A DNA stretch of 9,140 nucleotides from Gemmatimonadales bacterium (GCA_030608825.1 JAUWDL010000031.1:1-9140), one strand, 5' to 3'; positions 1 to 6,521 are shown, counted from the stretch's first letter. The notes: generated by a model not told the origin, from the sequence alone. Numbers and translations are program-made.

Positions 1-140
1 GACTCGCGGGTGACGGCCAGCTCGGCGAGGGCGTGCGCCTCCAGCTCCAACGCCTGATCGATCTGGACTCCGTAGGTCTCGGCGACGAGTCGTAGAGCTA
101 GGCCGGGTGCCGGATACCACCCCTTCGTTCGGGCCTCCGT
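1..140 (-). pseudogene. fadJ: Continuation of the fadJ-like gene beyond an in-frame TAG (partial)
   Basis: Reading on from the TAG at 141-143 in the same frame gives 46 further codons with no other stop, up to the window edge. The translation begins TEARTKGWYPAP and ends EAHALAELAVTRE. This is what follows the hydratase domain in FadJ/FadB proteins: from memory, E. coli FadJ has KKTEHKTQGNYPA and later EARAFGELAMTPQS. The stretch is therefore the linker between the hydratase and 3-hydroxyacyl-CoA dehydrogenase domains. I see no convincing in-frame start with a ribosome binding site just after the stop, so separate translation looks unlikely. The dehydrogenase half would lie outside the window. 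It may be a disabled gene, a sequencing error, or an amber codon that is read through. Confidence 0.75.
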
Positions 141-875
141 CTATCGTTCGGCGATCGAAAACAGGAGCGATCGACCCGGACCGGTGTCCTCGAGGAGACG
201 CTTCGCCAGAGGCTTCTTCCTGGGCTTGCGCCTGGCCTTCCCTGCGAGGATGTCCTTCAAGAACGCCGAGACCTCCATGTCGAAGCGAGCCTTGGGCGCG
301 ATTCGGTCCAATAGTCCGATTCGCTTGGCACGGTTCGCGGAGATCGTCTTCCCGCTGAGGATGAGATCCAGCGCCGACTGAATCCCGACGAGAGCCGGAA
401 GTCGCACGCTCCCGCCGAAGCCGGGCAGGATACCGAGCTTGACCTCCGGTAGCCCCAGACGCGTTGGCGTATCGTCCGATCCGATCCGATGGTCGCAGGC
501 GGTGATGAGCTCGATGCCGCCGCCCAGGCACATCCCGTCGACGGCGGCGAGCGTCGGCACCGTGAGGCGCTCCAGTCGGCGGAAGATCCTCTGCCCCTCG
601 CGGCTCTTCTCGAAGGCGTCGCTGCGGTCGCGGACCCTCTCGAGCTCGCGCACGTCCAACCCGTGGACGAAGGACCCCGGCTTCGCGCTGCGTACGACGA
701 CCGCAACCAGCTTGCCCGTGGCGATCCGCGACTCCAGCTCGCCGATGAGACGGTCGAGAAGCGCCAACGACGGTTCCGTGAGGAGGTTCACGCTGGATTC
801 AGGCTGGTCCATAGTGATCCAGCCGACGTAGTCGCGATCGACCTCGAGGGTCAGTGGATCTCGATCTTCAGCCAT
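141..875 (-). CDS. fadJ: FadJ/FadB-type fatty-acid oxidation protein, enoyl-CoA hydratase domain, cut by in-frame TAG
   Basis: The 244-residue product is the N-terminal enoyl-CoA hydratase/isomerase (crotonase) domain of a multifunctional beta-oxidation alpha subunit, a cytoplasmic enzyme that normally hydrates 2-enoyl-CoA and then oxidises 3-hydroxyacyl-CoA. Residues 64-75 (SAKPGSFVHGLD) hold one half of the oxyanion hole. DGMCLGGGIE (113-122) and LGLPEVKLGILPGFGGSVRLP (140-160) carry the two catalytic acids, Glu122 and Glu144, matching E. coli FadB Glu119 and Glu139. Residues 212-244 are basic and linker-like and end in FSIAER, where the family continues without a stop. The ATG at 875 is preceded by GGTGAG about 5 nt upstream. 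Full-length relatives are about 700 residues, so this is roughly a third. The hydratase domain itself looks intact, so a solo hydratase is possible, but the conserved sequence after the TAG points to an interrupted gene. Confidence 0.85.
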   Translation of the reverse strand: MAEDRDPLTLEVDRDYVGWITMDQPESSVNLLTEPSLALLDRLIGELESRIATGKLVAVVVRSAKPGSFVHGLDVRELERVRDRSDAFEKSREGQRIFRRLERLTVPTLAAVDGMCLGGGIELITACDHRIGSDDTPTRLGLPEVKLGILPGFGGSVRLPALVGIQSALDLILSGKTISANRAKRIGLLDRIAPKARFDMEVSAFLKDILAGKARRKPRKKPLAKRLLEDTGPGRSLLFSIAER

Positions 876-882
876 GGCATCT

Positions 883-899
883 CACCGCGCTGAGCGGTG
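883..899 (-). promoter_or_regulatory. Hairpin overlapping the fadJ ribosome binding site
   Basis: On the minus strand CACCGC and GCGGTG form a perfect 6-bp stem around a 5-nt loop. The 3' arm includes most of the GGTGAG Shine-Dalgarno sequence (881-886), which lies 5 nt before the fadJ ATG. Pairing could therefore limit ribosome access. The sequence shows the pairing and the overlap; a regulatory role is inferred. Confidence 0.4.
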
Positions 900-912
900 G
901 TGCAGATGACGA

Positions 913-944
913 AGCCCGATCCGCACGCTCGTGCCGATCGGGCT
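913..944 (-). terminator. Terminator-like hairpin after the lipoprotein gene
   Basis: AGCCCGATC and GATCGGGCT pair perfectly over 9 bp. A C-C mismatch follows, then a further 4-bp GCAC/GTGC stem closes on a 4-nt loop. The hairpin lies 21 nt past the lipoprotein stop codon. Downstream on the minus strand the run is only TTCGTCATCT, a weak U-tract, so it may terminate poorly or act mainly as a 3' RNA-stabilising structure. The inverted repeat reads almost the same on the other strand, but no gene there would use it. Confidence 0.55.
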
Positions 945-951
945 CCGGTCG

Positions 952-966
952 GCGGGATGTGCCCGC
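952..966 (-). other. Small hairpin abutting the lipoprotein stop codon
   Basis: GCGGG and CCCGC form a perfect 5-bp stem with a 5-nt loop, overlapping the last base of the lipoprotein TAG stop. It is the first of three consecutive hairpins in the 90-bp gap between the lipoprotein gene and fadJ. A stem this short could occur by chance in GC-rich DNA. Confidence 0.3.
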
Positions 967-1721
967 TAGAACTTGATTCGCTCCTCGGCGTTTCCGCGCG
1001 TGAGCTGAAGCGTGTCGGTCGCAGCCGGGTCGACCGGGACATTCCAGTAGAGCTCGGAGAACGGAAGCGACAGGCGCGTGTGTATGTACCATGTGCCGCC
1101 CTGTAGGCTCTTCGTCATCGCACCTGCGGCGTCGGTCGTGTCGTAGGCGATCTCGCGGCCGAGGCTCTGCAGGATCTCGGTTTCGATGTCCATGTAGTCG
1201 ATGAACGCGATGTCCTCCCACGACTCGATGACGGCGCGCGCCGAGTCGGCCCTTTGCAGCGTCTGCCGTTGCAGCTCGTCGAAGGCCCCGAAGGCCTGCT
1301 GTCGGGTGTTGTTCAGCCGTCGCTCGGTGGATTCCAGCCCGTCGAACTGCCGGTAGAGCTGCTGATACTCTCTGCTTCGTCTATCAAGCCGCTCCAGCCG
1401 GCTCGAGAGGTTCTGCAGCGTCTCGCGCGCCTCGGCCCACTCCGCCTCGGCCGCGCGCCACACTTCCTGCATCGCCGCGACCGAATCGAACTGGGCCTGG
1501 AGGTCTGCCGGGATCTGCGGCTCGGCGTCCTCGGCCTGGGCCGCCAGCGTCTCGAAGACCGAGTCGCGGTTAAACGGCAGCAGCTCGATCGGAAGGTCGG
1601 CAACAGGCTGCTGCTCGTCTCCCTCCCCGGCCAATACGATCACCGTCAGCTCGGAGCCACCGCAGGCCGCGAGGATCGGAAGAAGGGCGACCAGGCCAGC
1701 CAGAACCGATCGTCTACGCAT
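966..1721 (-). CDS. Coiled-coil lipoprotein of unknown function
   Basis: The 251-residue product starts with a lipoprotein signal peptide: basic MRRR, a hydrophobic stretch and the lipobox LAAC, with Cys20 as the predicted lipidated residue. Gly follows the Cys rather than Asp, which in a gram-negative cell would favour outer-membrane sorting. Residues 24-50 (LTVIVLAG to IELLPF) look like a beta-strand region. Residues about 73-170 are a long Arg/Glu/Gln/Ala-rich helical stretch, probably coiled coil. Residues about 205-243 (GGTWYIHTRLSLPFSELYW) return to beta-like sequence. A helical hairpin inserted into a small beta-sandwich would explain this layout. I do not recognise the family. The ATG at 1721 has GGAG 8 nt upstream. 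It has its own likely promoter and follows the M23 peptidase gene, so an envelope role is plausible. Confidence 0.85.
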   Translation of the reverse strand: MRRRSVLAGLVALLPILAACGGSELTVIVLAGEGDEQQPVADLPIELLPFNRDSVFETLAAQAEDAEPQIPADLQAQFDSVAAMQEVWRAAEAEWAEARETLQNLSSRLERLDRRSREYQQLYRQFDGLESTERRLNNTRQQAFGAFDELQRQTLQRADSARAVIESWEDIAFIDYMDIETEILQSLGREIAYDTTDAAGAMTKSLQGGTWYIHTRLSLPFSELYWNVPVDPAATDTLQLTRGNAEERIKF

Positions 1722-1773
1722 CGAACCAACTCCACGGTTTTGAATTCACGAGATCCGGCCGCGAGAGCGAAGG

Positions 1774-1802
1774 AATGTAGACCCGTCAAGGGGCTTTTTC
1801 AA
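1774..1802 (-). promoter_or_regulatory. Sigma70-like promoter of the lipoprotein gene
   Basis: On the minus strand, TTGAAA (1797-1802) is separated by exactly 17 bp from TACATT (1774-1779). These match the consensus boxes at 5 of 6 and 4 of 6 positions. Initiation near 1767 would give a leader of about 45 nt before the ATG at 1721. No clear terminator lies between the M23 gene and this promoter, so read-through from upstream is also possible. Confidence 0.5.
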
Positions 1803-1826
1803 CGAAGAAGTGGGAGCCAGGCAGTC

Positions 1827-2780
1827 CTAGTCGGCGCTTCCGATCGTATGCCGCTCGAGAAGGTACCTGTAGGGGTTGACCGGTCTTCCCTCGAGATGGA
1901 TCTCGTAGTGGACGTGGGGCCCATTGGCCAGCCCGGACTTGCCGACCAGGCCGATCACCTCTCCTCGCTCCACTTGCTGGCCCTTCCGGACCTTCCACTC
2001 GGAGAGGTGCGCGTACCGCGTCACGTAGCCGAAGCCATGATCGATCTCCACCACACGGCCGGCCGCAGCCTCCTTCCCGACCGTGATGACCGTGCCCCGA
2101 GCCGTTGCAACGACCGGCGCGCCTCGAGGCGAGGAGATATCGAGCCCGAGGTGAGGACGCCTCTTGAGCAGCAGCGGGTGCAGGCGGCTGCGGGCGAAGC
2201 CGGAGCTGAGGAAAGCCTCCTGGCCTGCCACCGGCCAGATGGAGGGGCGCGCCAGCAGAGCCTCGTAGCTGAATGACAGCGAATCCTCGGCCTCGGCCAG
2301 TCCCGCCTCCAGTAGCTTCGCGCGGCGGAGCATTCGATCCAGCTCGTAGCGGGTTCCGTAGGTCTCCTGGGCCAGGTCGGGCCGGAGACGGAAGAACTCC
2401 TCCCGCTCGTTGTCGATCGGAGCGGGCCCGCCCACGCCTACCTCCTGAATCTCCGGGTCGACGAGAGGTAGGCCCGCAAGCAGACGAAACCGCTCTTCGC
2501 GGACGGCTAGATCGTCGAGCGCCTCGTCCAGCGCGCCTGCGCGCTCATCAAGCGCCTCGACGCTGGACGCGAGGAGGCGGTTCTCGGTGCGGAGGCGCAG
2601 GATCTGGAGTTGGCGAGCCGCCTGTCCGGTGGCAAACGCGAGGCCCACCAAGCCAGCGATGGCGAGGACCGCGATGCCCGCAGCGATGCCAAGCACCGTG
2701 CGGCGGCGAATGCGCAACATGCGAACCCTTTCCACGCCCTCGGGAACGAGCTGAAAGGTCCAGGAATCAGCCTTCAGCAA
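1827..2780 (-). CDS. Membrane-anchored M23 family metallopeptidase (LytM-like)
   Basis: The product of about 317 residues is a predicted cell-wall endopeptidase or LytM-type factor. From the chosen start, a short segment with WTFQLVPEG (about 7-15) is followed by one membrane helix (about 27-52) and a coiled coil (about 54-100), then the C-terminal M23 domain (about 205-305). The zinc ligands are all present: His210 and Asp214 in HLGLD, and His291 in HVH. The catalytic histidines His258 (RYAHLS) and His289 are also present, so the domain is probably active rather than a degenerate LytM. It would face the periplasm. Start choice is uncertain. TTG at 2780 has GAGG 9 nt upstream and keeps the WTFQLVPEG segment, which I recall from similar proteins. 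TTG at 2855 lacks a ribosome binding site. ATG at 2720 has GGAAAGG but would drop that segment. Confidence 0.88.
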   Translation of the reverse strand: MLKADSWTFQLVPEGVERVRMLRIRRRTVLGIAAGIAVLAIAGLVGLAFATGQAARQLQILRLRTENRLLASSVEALDERAGALDEALDDLAVREERFRLLAGLPLVDPEIQEVGVGGPAPIDNEREEFFRLRPDLAQETYGTRYELDRMLRRAKLLEAGLAEAEDSLSFSYEALLARPSIWPVAGQEAFLSSGFARSRLHPLLLKRRPHLGLDISSPRGAPVVATARGTVITVGKEAAAGRVVEIDHGFGYVTRYAHLSEWKVRKGQQVERGEVIGLVGKSGLANGPHVHYEIHLEGRPVNPYRYLLERHTIGSAD

Positions 2781-2909
2781 GCGCCAAGGCCTCTTCGATT
2801 TCGTGCTGCGCTTTTCCTTCTGAAAGAACTCCAGCTGCAAGTGCGACCGCCGCAATTATGAGGGACCGTCAACCCGCCCAATCGAAGGGCTCGACCGGGC
2901 TGCCATAGG

Positions 2910-2936
2910 CGCCGTCAGGCTATCGCCTGCCCGGCG
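2910..2936. repeat. Imperfect inverted repeat over the M23 promoter, candidate operator
   Basis: CGCCG (2910-2914) and CGGCG (2932-2936) flank CAGGC and GCCTG (2916-2920 and 2925-2929), a nested dyad with 10 paired positions and a 4-bp centre. One base separates the left arms and two the right arms. It covers the -10 box and half the spacer of the promoter before the M23 gene, a position typical of repressor sites. No regulator gene is adjacent, and GC-rich DNA can produce such dyads by chance. Confidence 0.3.
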
Positions 2937-2945
2937 GTCTGTCAA
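2917..2945 (-). promoter_or_regulatory. Sigma70-like promoter of the M23 peptidase gene
   Basis: On the minus strand a perfect TTGACA (2940-2945) is followed after 17 bp by TAGCCT (2917-2922), which matches TATAAT only at positions 1, 2 and 6. Initiation near 2910 would give a leader of about 55 nt to the TTG at 2855 or about 130 nt to the TTG at 2780. It lies in the 214-bp gap after metG, so the M23 gene is probably transcribed separately from the dnaE-metG cluster. I found no clear terminator after metG. Confidence 0.55.
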
Positions 2946-2994
2946 GATTTCGGCCCACGATCTGGAAGCCCCGATCATGCCTGAATCCGTGCCG

Positions 2995-4548
2995 TCAACC
3001 CTCGGGCTCGTAGCGCGGAAAGAGCGGGGGACCCAGGCGGACCTCGAGCGGCGTCGTCGGTCTCGCCTCCTCCCGTGAGGTGCCGTCCGGCGGGACCGCC
3101 GCTTCCGCGTGGCTGGGCAGGCCATCCCCGCCACCCATGCGGAGCCAGATCTCGGCCGCCTTGTCCGGCATGAAGGGGCCCAGCATCGCCGCTACGCCAC
3201 GCAGGCAGCGCACGAGCGAGCCGAGGGCGGCGTCCAGTCGCTCGGCCTCAGCCTCCCCCTCCTTGGCAAGCTGCCAGGGCTGGACCTCGTCGATGTAGAC
3301 GTTGGCGCGTCTTACGAGTCCGAAGATCTCCTTCAGTCCCTCGTGCAGCAGATAGTCCTGCATCCGCTCGTGGTAGCTCGCGGCAAAGGAGACACGGGCC
3401 TCGTCGAGTGGCGTCTCGGCGCCCGCCGGGACCGAGCCCTGGCGGTATTTGTGGACCATGGCAGCCGTGCGGCTCACCAGGTTGCCGAGATCGTTCGCGA
3501 GCTCTGCGTTGTAGCGTTGGTCGAATCGATCCAGGAGCTCGGAGGCCGACGCGAAGTCCCGATCGCCGTCCCAGGGCGCTTCCCGCACCAGGAAGTAACG
3601 GAACGCGTCGGTGCCGTGGCGATCGATGAGCTCGTCCAGGTCCAGCTCCGAGCCGGCGTCCTTGGAGATCTTGCCCCCCGAGACGCTCACGAAGCCGTGC
3701 GCCCAGACCGTCCTCGGGAGCTCGACGCCCGCCGACATCAGCATCGCCGGCCAGATCACGCAGTGAAAACGGGTGATGTCCTTCCCGAGGATGTGCAGTT
3801 TCGCCGGCCACCAGCGCGTGTAGCCTTCGTCCGGATAGCCCGTCGCAGAGAGGTAGTTCGTGAGCGCATCGATCCAGACGTACACCGTGTGATCGTCGGT
3901 GCCGGGAAACGGGATTCCCCAGGGGAGCCGTGAGCGGGAGGCGGAGATGTCGTCGAGCCCGCCCTCCAGGAGACGGAGGATCTCGTTGCGCCTGCTGGTC
4001 GGCTGGACGAACTCCGGGTGCTCCTCCAGGTGGCGGAGCAGCGGGTCGCGGTAGCGCGAAAGGCGGAAGAACCAGTTCTCCTCTTCCGTCCACGTGATCT
4101 CACGCTTCGGGTGATACGGGCACCGCCCGTCGATCAGCTCCTCCTCCTTCCGAAAGCGCTCGCAGCGCACGCAGTAGTAGCCCGTGTAGCTGTCGACGTA
4201 GAGGTCGCCGGAGGCCTTCATGCCCTCCACGATGGCCTCCACCGCATGGCGATGTCTCTTCTCGGTCGTCCGGATGAAGTCGTCGTTCGAGATCTCGAGC
4301 CGTCGCCAGACACCCGCCCAGAGCTCGGCGAGCTCGTTCACGAAGGCCTGGGTCTCCGTCCCCCGGCGCTCGGCCTCCTCCGCGATGCCCTGACCGTGCT
4401 CGTCCATCCCGATCACGAAGTGCACGTCGTCCCCGAGCGCCCTTCGGTACCGCGCGATCACATCCGCACCCACCTTCTCGAACGCGTGGCCCGCGTGGGG
4501 CTCGCCGTTCGCGTAGTCGATTGCCGTGGTGAGGTAGAAGCGGGTCAT
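2995..4548 (-). CDS. metG: Methionyl-tRNA synthetase
   Basis: The 517-residue class I synthetase charges tRNA(Met) with methionine in the cytoplasm. The HIGH-type motif is HAGH at 18-21, with the conserved MDEHGQ at 48-53. The insertion knuckle at 126-146 has a single C-X2-C and C-X2-H set (Cys126, Cys129, Cys143, His146), as in the one-zinc Thermus-type enzyme. VYVWIDALTNY is at 222-232. The KMSKS loop reads KISKD at 293-297, with both lysines kept. GTDAFRYFL at 312-320 begins the transition to the helical anticodon-binding domain. The protein ends in a Pro-rich tail without the C-terminal Trbp111-like tRNA-binding domain found in longer MetG proteins, which is common in compact forms. The ATG at 4548 has GAGG close upstream. 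It lies 42 bp after ricT and is probably in the same transcript. Confidence 0.97.
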   Translation of the reverse strand: MTRFYLTTAIDYANGEPHAGHAFEKVGADVIARYRRALGDDVHFVIGMDEHGQGIAEEAERRGTETQAFVNELAELWAGVWRRLEISNDDFIRTTEKRHRHAVEAIVEGMKASGDLYVDSYTGYYCVRCERFRKEEELIDGRCPYHPKREITWTEEENWFFRLSRYRDPLLRHLEEHPEFVQPTSRRNEILRLLEGGLDDISASRSRLPWGIPFPGTDDHTVYVWIDALTNYLSATGYPDEGYTRWWPAKLHILGKDITRFHCVIWPAMLMSAGVELPRTVWAHGFVSVSGGKISKDAGSELDLDELIDRHGTDAFRYFLVREAPWDGDRDFASASELLDRFDQRYNAELANDLGNLVSRTAAMVHKYRQGSVPAGAETPLDEARVSFAASYHERMQDYLLHEGLKEIFGLVRRANVYIDEVQPWQLAKEGEAEAERLDAALGSLVRCLRGVAAMLGPFMPDKAAEIWLRMGGGDGLPSHAEAAVPPDGTSREEARPTTPLEVRLGPPLFPRYEPEG

Positions 4549-4590
4549 TGCCCTCGTGTCATCGTGCTGTCCGGGTGGTGGAGCGGGCTC

Positions 4591-5658
4591 TCAGGTGATC
4601 GGTGGGGTGTCGCTTGGGCGTCCCTCTCCCCTGCGGCCGCGGATCGCCTTGGACTCCTGTTTGAGCTCTTCGAGCGGCACCGTGCGCAGCTGCCCGCTCC
4701 GATCACGAAGCGAGACCGTCTCCTTGAGAAGGTTCCAGCCGGTGACCTCTTCCGGGCCGCGAGACGTCTCGAGCGTCTGCCCGACGCGCGGGAATCGCTT
4801 CCTGCCCTGAACGTAGAGCTCGTGCTCGTATCGCAGACAGTTCATCAGACGCCCGCATGCACCCGAGATCTGGGCCGGGTTCAGGGACAATCCCTGGTCC
4901 TTCGCGAGCTGCAGCGTTACCGGCTGTATCTCCGGCAGCCACATCCGGCAGCACAGCTCGCGGCCGCAGCGCCCCATCCCTCCCAGCCTCCTGGCCTCAT
5001 CGCGAACCCCGATCTGACGGAGCTCGATCCTGGTACGGAAGGTCCGCGCCATGTCCCTGACGAGTGCCCGGAAGTCGACGCGTTTCTCGGCGGTGAAATA
5101 GACAGTCAGCTTGTTACGGTCCCACTGCCACTCGGCTTCGCTCACCTTCATTTTGAGCTTGTGCGTCTTCACGAGCTCGCGCGTCCGGCGGCGAACCTGG
5201 TCCTCTTCGTCCCTCAGCTGCTGCGAGCGCAGCACGTCGGCGGGCGATGCCCGCCGGATGACGCGCCTCTCGGGCGGAACGACCCGACGGTCGCCCACCT
5301 CGTCGCAGCCGCCGCCGCAGGTGGCGGCTGCCCCGTCTTCGGCCTTTCGCACCAAGCCCAGATCCTGGCCTCGGTCCGCCTCGACGATCACGTGCTCGCC
5401 TTCCCGTGCCGGCACGGCGCTGTGGAAGGAGAAGCACTCATCCCGGAGGCCCTTGAAGCGCACCAGGATGATCTGCAGCTCCGTCAAGCCGATGGGCCGC
5501 GGCGACTCCAGAGCGGGCTGGCTAGGTCCTCCGGAGCGCACGGGCGTCGGTCCGGCCGCGGTCGAGGCGTCGGCCACTGGCGCCGGGTCGGCGATGGGCG
5601 TCGGCCTGACCGGCTTCGGGCGGTCCGGCGGGCGGTCGGACGAACCGTTGCGGCTCAT
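4591..5658 (-). CDS. ricT: PSP1 domain protein, RicT/YaaT family
   Basis: The 355-residue product belongs to the PSP1 family. In Bacillus, RicT (YaaT) works with RicA and RicF in a Fe-S-binding complex that affects RNase Y-dependent RNA processing; its role outside Firmicutes is little known. Residues 1-55 are a low-complexity Pro/Ser/Ala-rich tail. The conserved core runs from about 63 to 320. The key region is GGMGRCGRELCC with Cys231, Cys236 and Cys237, then AKDQGLSLNPAQISGACGRL, with Cys268 and Cys274. YaaT, as I recall it, has a Cys pair at 273-274 where this protein has Asn-Cys. An additional CGGGC sits at 114-118. The ATG at 5658 overlaps the accA stop as ATGA, which implies translational coupling. 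An upstream GTG at 5679 would add only 7 residues and extend the overlap. metG follows. Confidence 0.9.
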   Translation of the reverse strand: MSRNGSSDRPPDRPKPVRPTPIADPAPVADASTAAGPTPVRSGGPSQPALESPRPIGLTELQIILVRFKGLRDECFSFHSAVPAREGEHVIVEADRGQDLGLVRKAEDGAAATCGGGCDEVGDRRVVPPERRVIRRASPADVLRSQQLRDEEDQVRRRTRELVKTHKLKMKVSEAEWQWDRNKLTVYFTAEKRVDFRALVRDMARTFRTRIELRQIGVRDEARRLGGMGRCGRELCCRMWLPEIQPVTLQLAKDQGLSLNPAQISGACGRLMNCLRYEHELYVQGRKRFPRVGQTLETSRGPEEVTGWNLLKETVSLRDRSGQLRTVPLEELKQESKAIRGRRGEGRPSDTPPIT

Positions 5659-6506
5659 TCGGTCGGCACTTCTTCCCACCGGCCCATGCCGTAGTACTTC
5701 TCTCGCCGCGAGAGGACGAGCTCCTCGACGTCTATCGCGCAGAGCTCATCCAGATGGCGAGCCAGTGCCTCGCCCAACTGCTCGGCCGCGCCGCCGGGAT
5801 CGATGTGCGCGCCTCCGGCCGGCTCAGGGATCAGCTCATCGACGACGCCGAGATCGAGCAGATCGGTGGCCGTGAGCTTGAGCGCCTCCGCGGCGCGCTC
5901 CGCCTCGTCGCGGCTCCGCCAGAGGATCGCGGCACATCCCTCGGGCGAGATCACCGAGTAGATCGCGTTCTCCAGCATGAGGACCCGGTCCGCCACGGCG
6001 ATGCCCAGGGCTCCGCCGCTGCCTCCCTCGCCGATCACGCAGCTGATGATTGGCGTCCGGAGCCCGGCCATGACGAACAGGTTGCGGGCGATCGCCTCCG
6101 CCTGACCTCTCTCCTCGGCGCCGATTCCGGGATAAGCGCCCTGCGTGTCAACGAAGGTGACGACTGGCTTGCCGAACTTCTCGGCCATCCGCATCAGCCG
6201 CCGCGCCTTGCGGTACCCTTCCGGGTGGGGAGAGCCGAAGTTCCGGTGCACGTTCTCCTTCATGTCCCGGCCCTTCTGTTGCCCGATCACCATGACGCTG
6301 CGTCCGCGGAAGTTCGCCCATCCTCCTACCATCGCCGGATCGTCACGGAAGTTCCGGTCTCCGTGAAGCTCGATGAACTCGGTGAAGAGGTCGCTCACAT
6401 AGTCGATCGTGAACGGGCGCTCCTGGTGCCGGGCCAGCTTCACGCGCTCGTAGCGGGAGAGGCCCGCGGCGGCATCCGGCCGCTCGAGGTTCGTCTTCTC
6501 CTCCAT
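5655..6506 (-). CDS. accA: Acetyl-CoA carboxylase carboxyltransferase subunit alpha
   Basis: The 283-residue subunit pairs with AccD to transfer carboxyl from biotin to acetyl-CoA, making malonyl-CoA for fatty-acid synthesis. It matches E. coli AccA closely from LARHQERPFTIDYV onward. Clear blocks include RNFGSPHPEGYRKARRLM, FVDTQGAYPGIGAEERGQ, VIGEGGSGGALGI (oxyanion glycines) and YSVISPEGCAAILW. The ATG at 6506 is chosen because AAGGAGG lies 8 nt upstream. The frame stays open to 6680, but that extension would run back over the dnaE end and its sequence does not resemble AccA. With this start the protein lacks most of the roughly 60-residue N-terminal helical extension of the 319-residue E. 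coli protein, so it is a short form. It sits 44 bp after dnaE and overlaps ricT by 4 bp. Confidence 0.96.
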   Translation of the reverse strand: MEEKTNLERPDAAAGLSRYERVKLARHQERPFTIDYVSDLFTEFIELHGDRNFRDDPAMVGGWANFRGRSVMVIGQQKGRDMKENVHRNFGSPHPEGYRKARRLMRMAEKFGKPVVTFVDTQGAYPGIGAEERGQAEAIARNLFVMAGLRTPIISCVIGEGGSGGALGIAVADRVLMLENAIYSVISPEGCAAILWRSRDEAERAAEALKLTATDLLDLGVVDELIPEPAGGAHIDPGGAAEQLGEALARHLDELCAIDVEELVLSRREKYYGMGRWEEVPTE

Positions 6507-6514
6507 CTCCCGAG

Positions 6515-6521
6515 CCTCCTT
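6515..6521 (-). promoter_or_regulatory. Strong ribosome binding site of accA
   Basis: AAGGAGG on the minus strand is a near-perfect anti-16S match 8 nt before the ATG at 6506. It decides the accA start against the longer open frame reaching 6680. It is the strongest Shine-Dalgarno sequence in the window and suggests efficient translation inside the operon. Confidence 0.75.

Noticed and set aside
1780..1800. Plus-strand hairpin AGACCC/GGGGCT followed by TTTTT
   Set aside because: The stem is six positions with a mismatch, and no plus-strand gene precedes it. The T-run is explained by the -35 region of the minus-strand promoter.
1254..2276. Plus-strand open frame of 340 codons
   Set aside because: It runs antisense to the lipoprotein and M23 genes across both their intergenic gap and promoter, with no motif or ribosome binding support.
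2856..2906. A 16-codon minus-strand mini-ORF (ATG at 2906, TAA at 2856-2858) ending just before the TTG at 2855
   Set aside because: It would begin only a few bases after the predicted transcription start and has no ribosome binding site. It has no attenuator-like residue run, so a leader peptide is not supported.
4018..5694. Plus-strand open frame of 558 codons
   Set aside because: It lies opposite metG, ricT and the end of accA, all with clear family motifs. Its translation is Arg/Leu/Pro-rich without recognisable motifs, as expected for an antisense shadow in GC-rich DNA.
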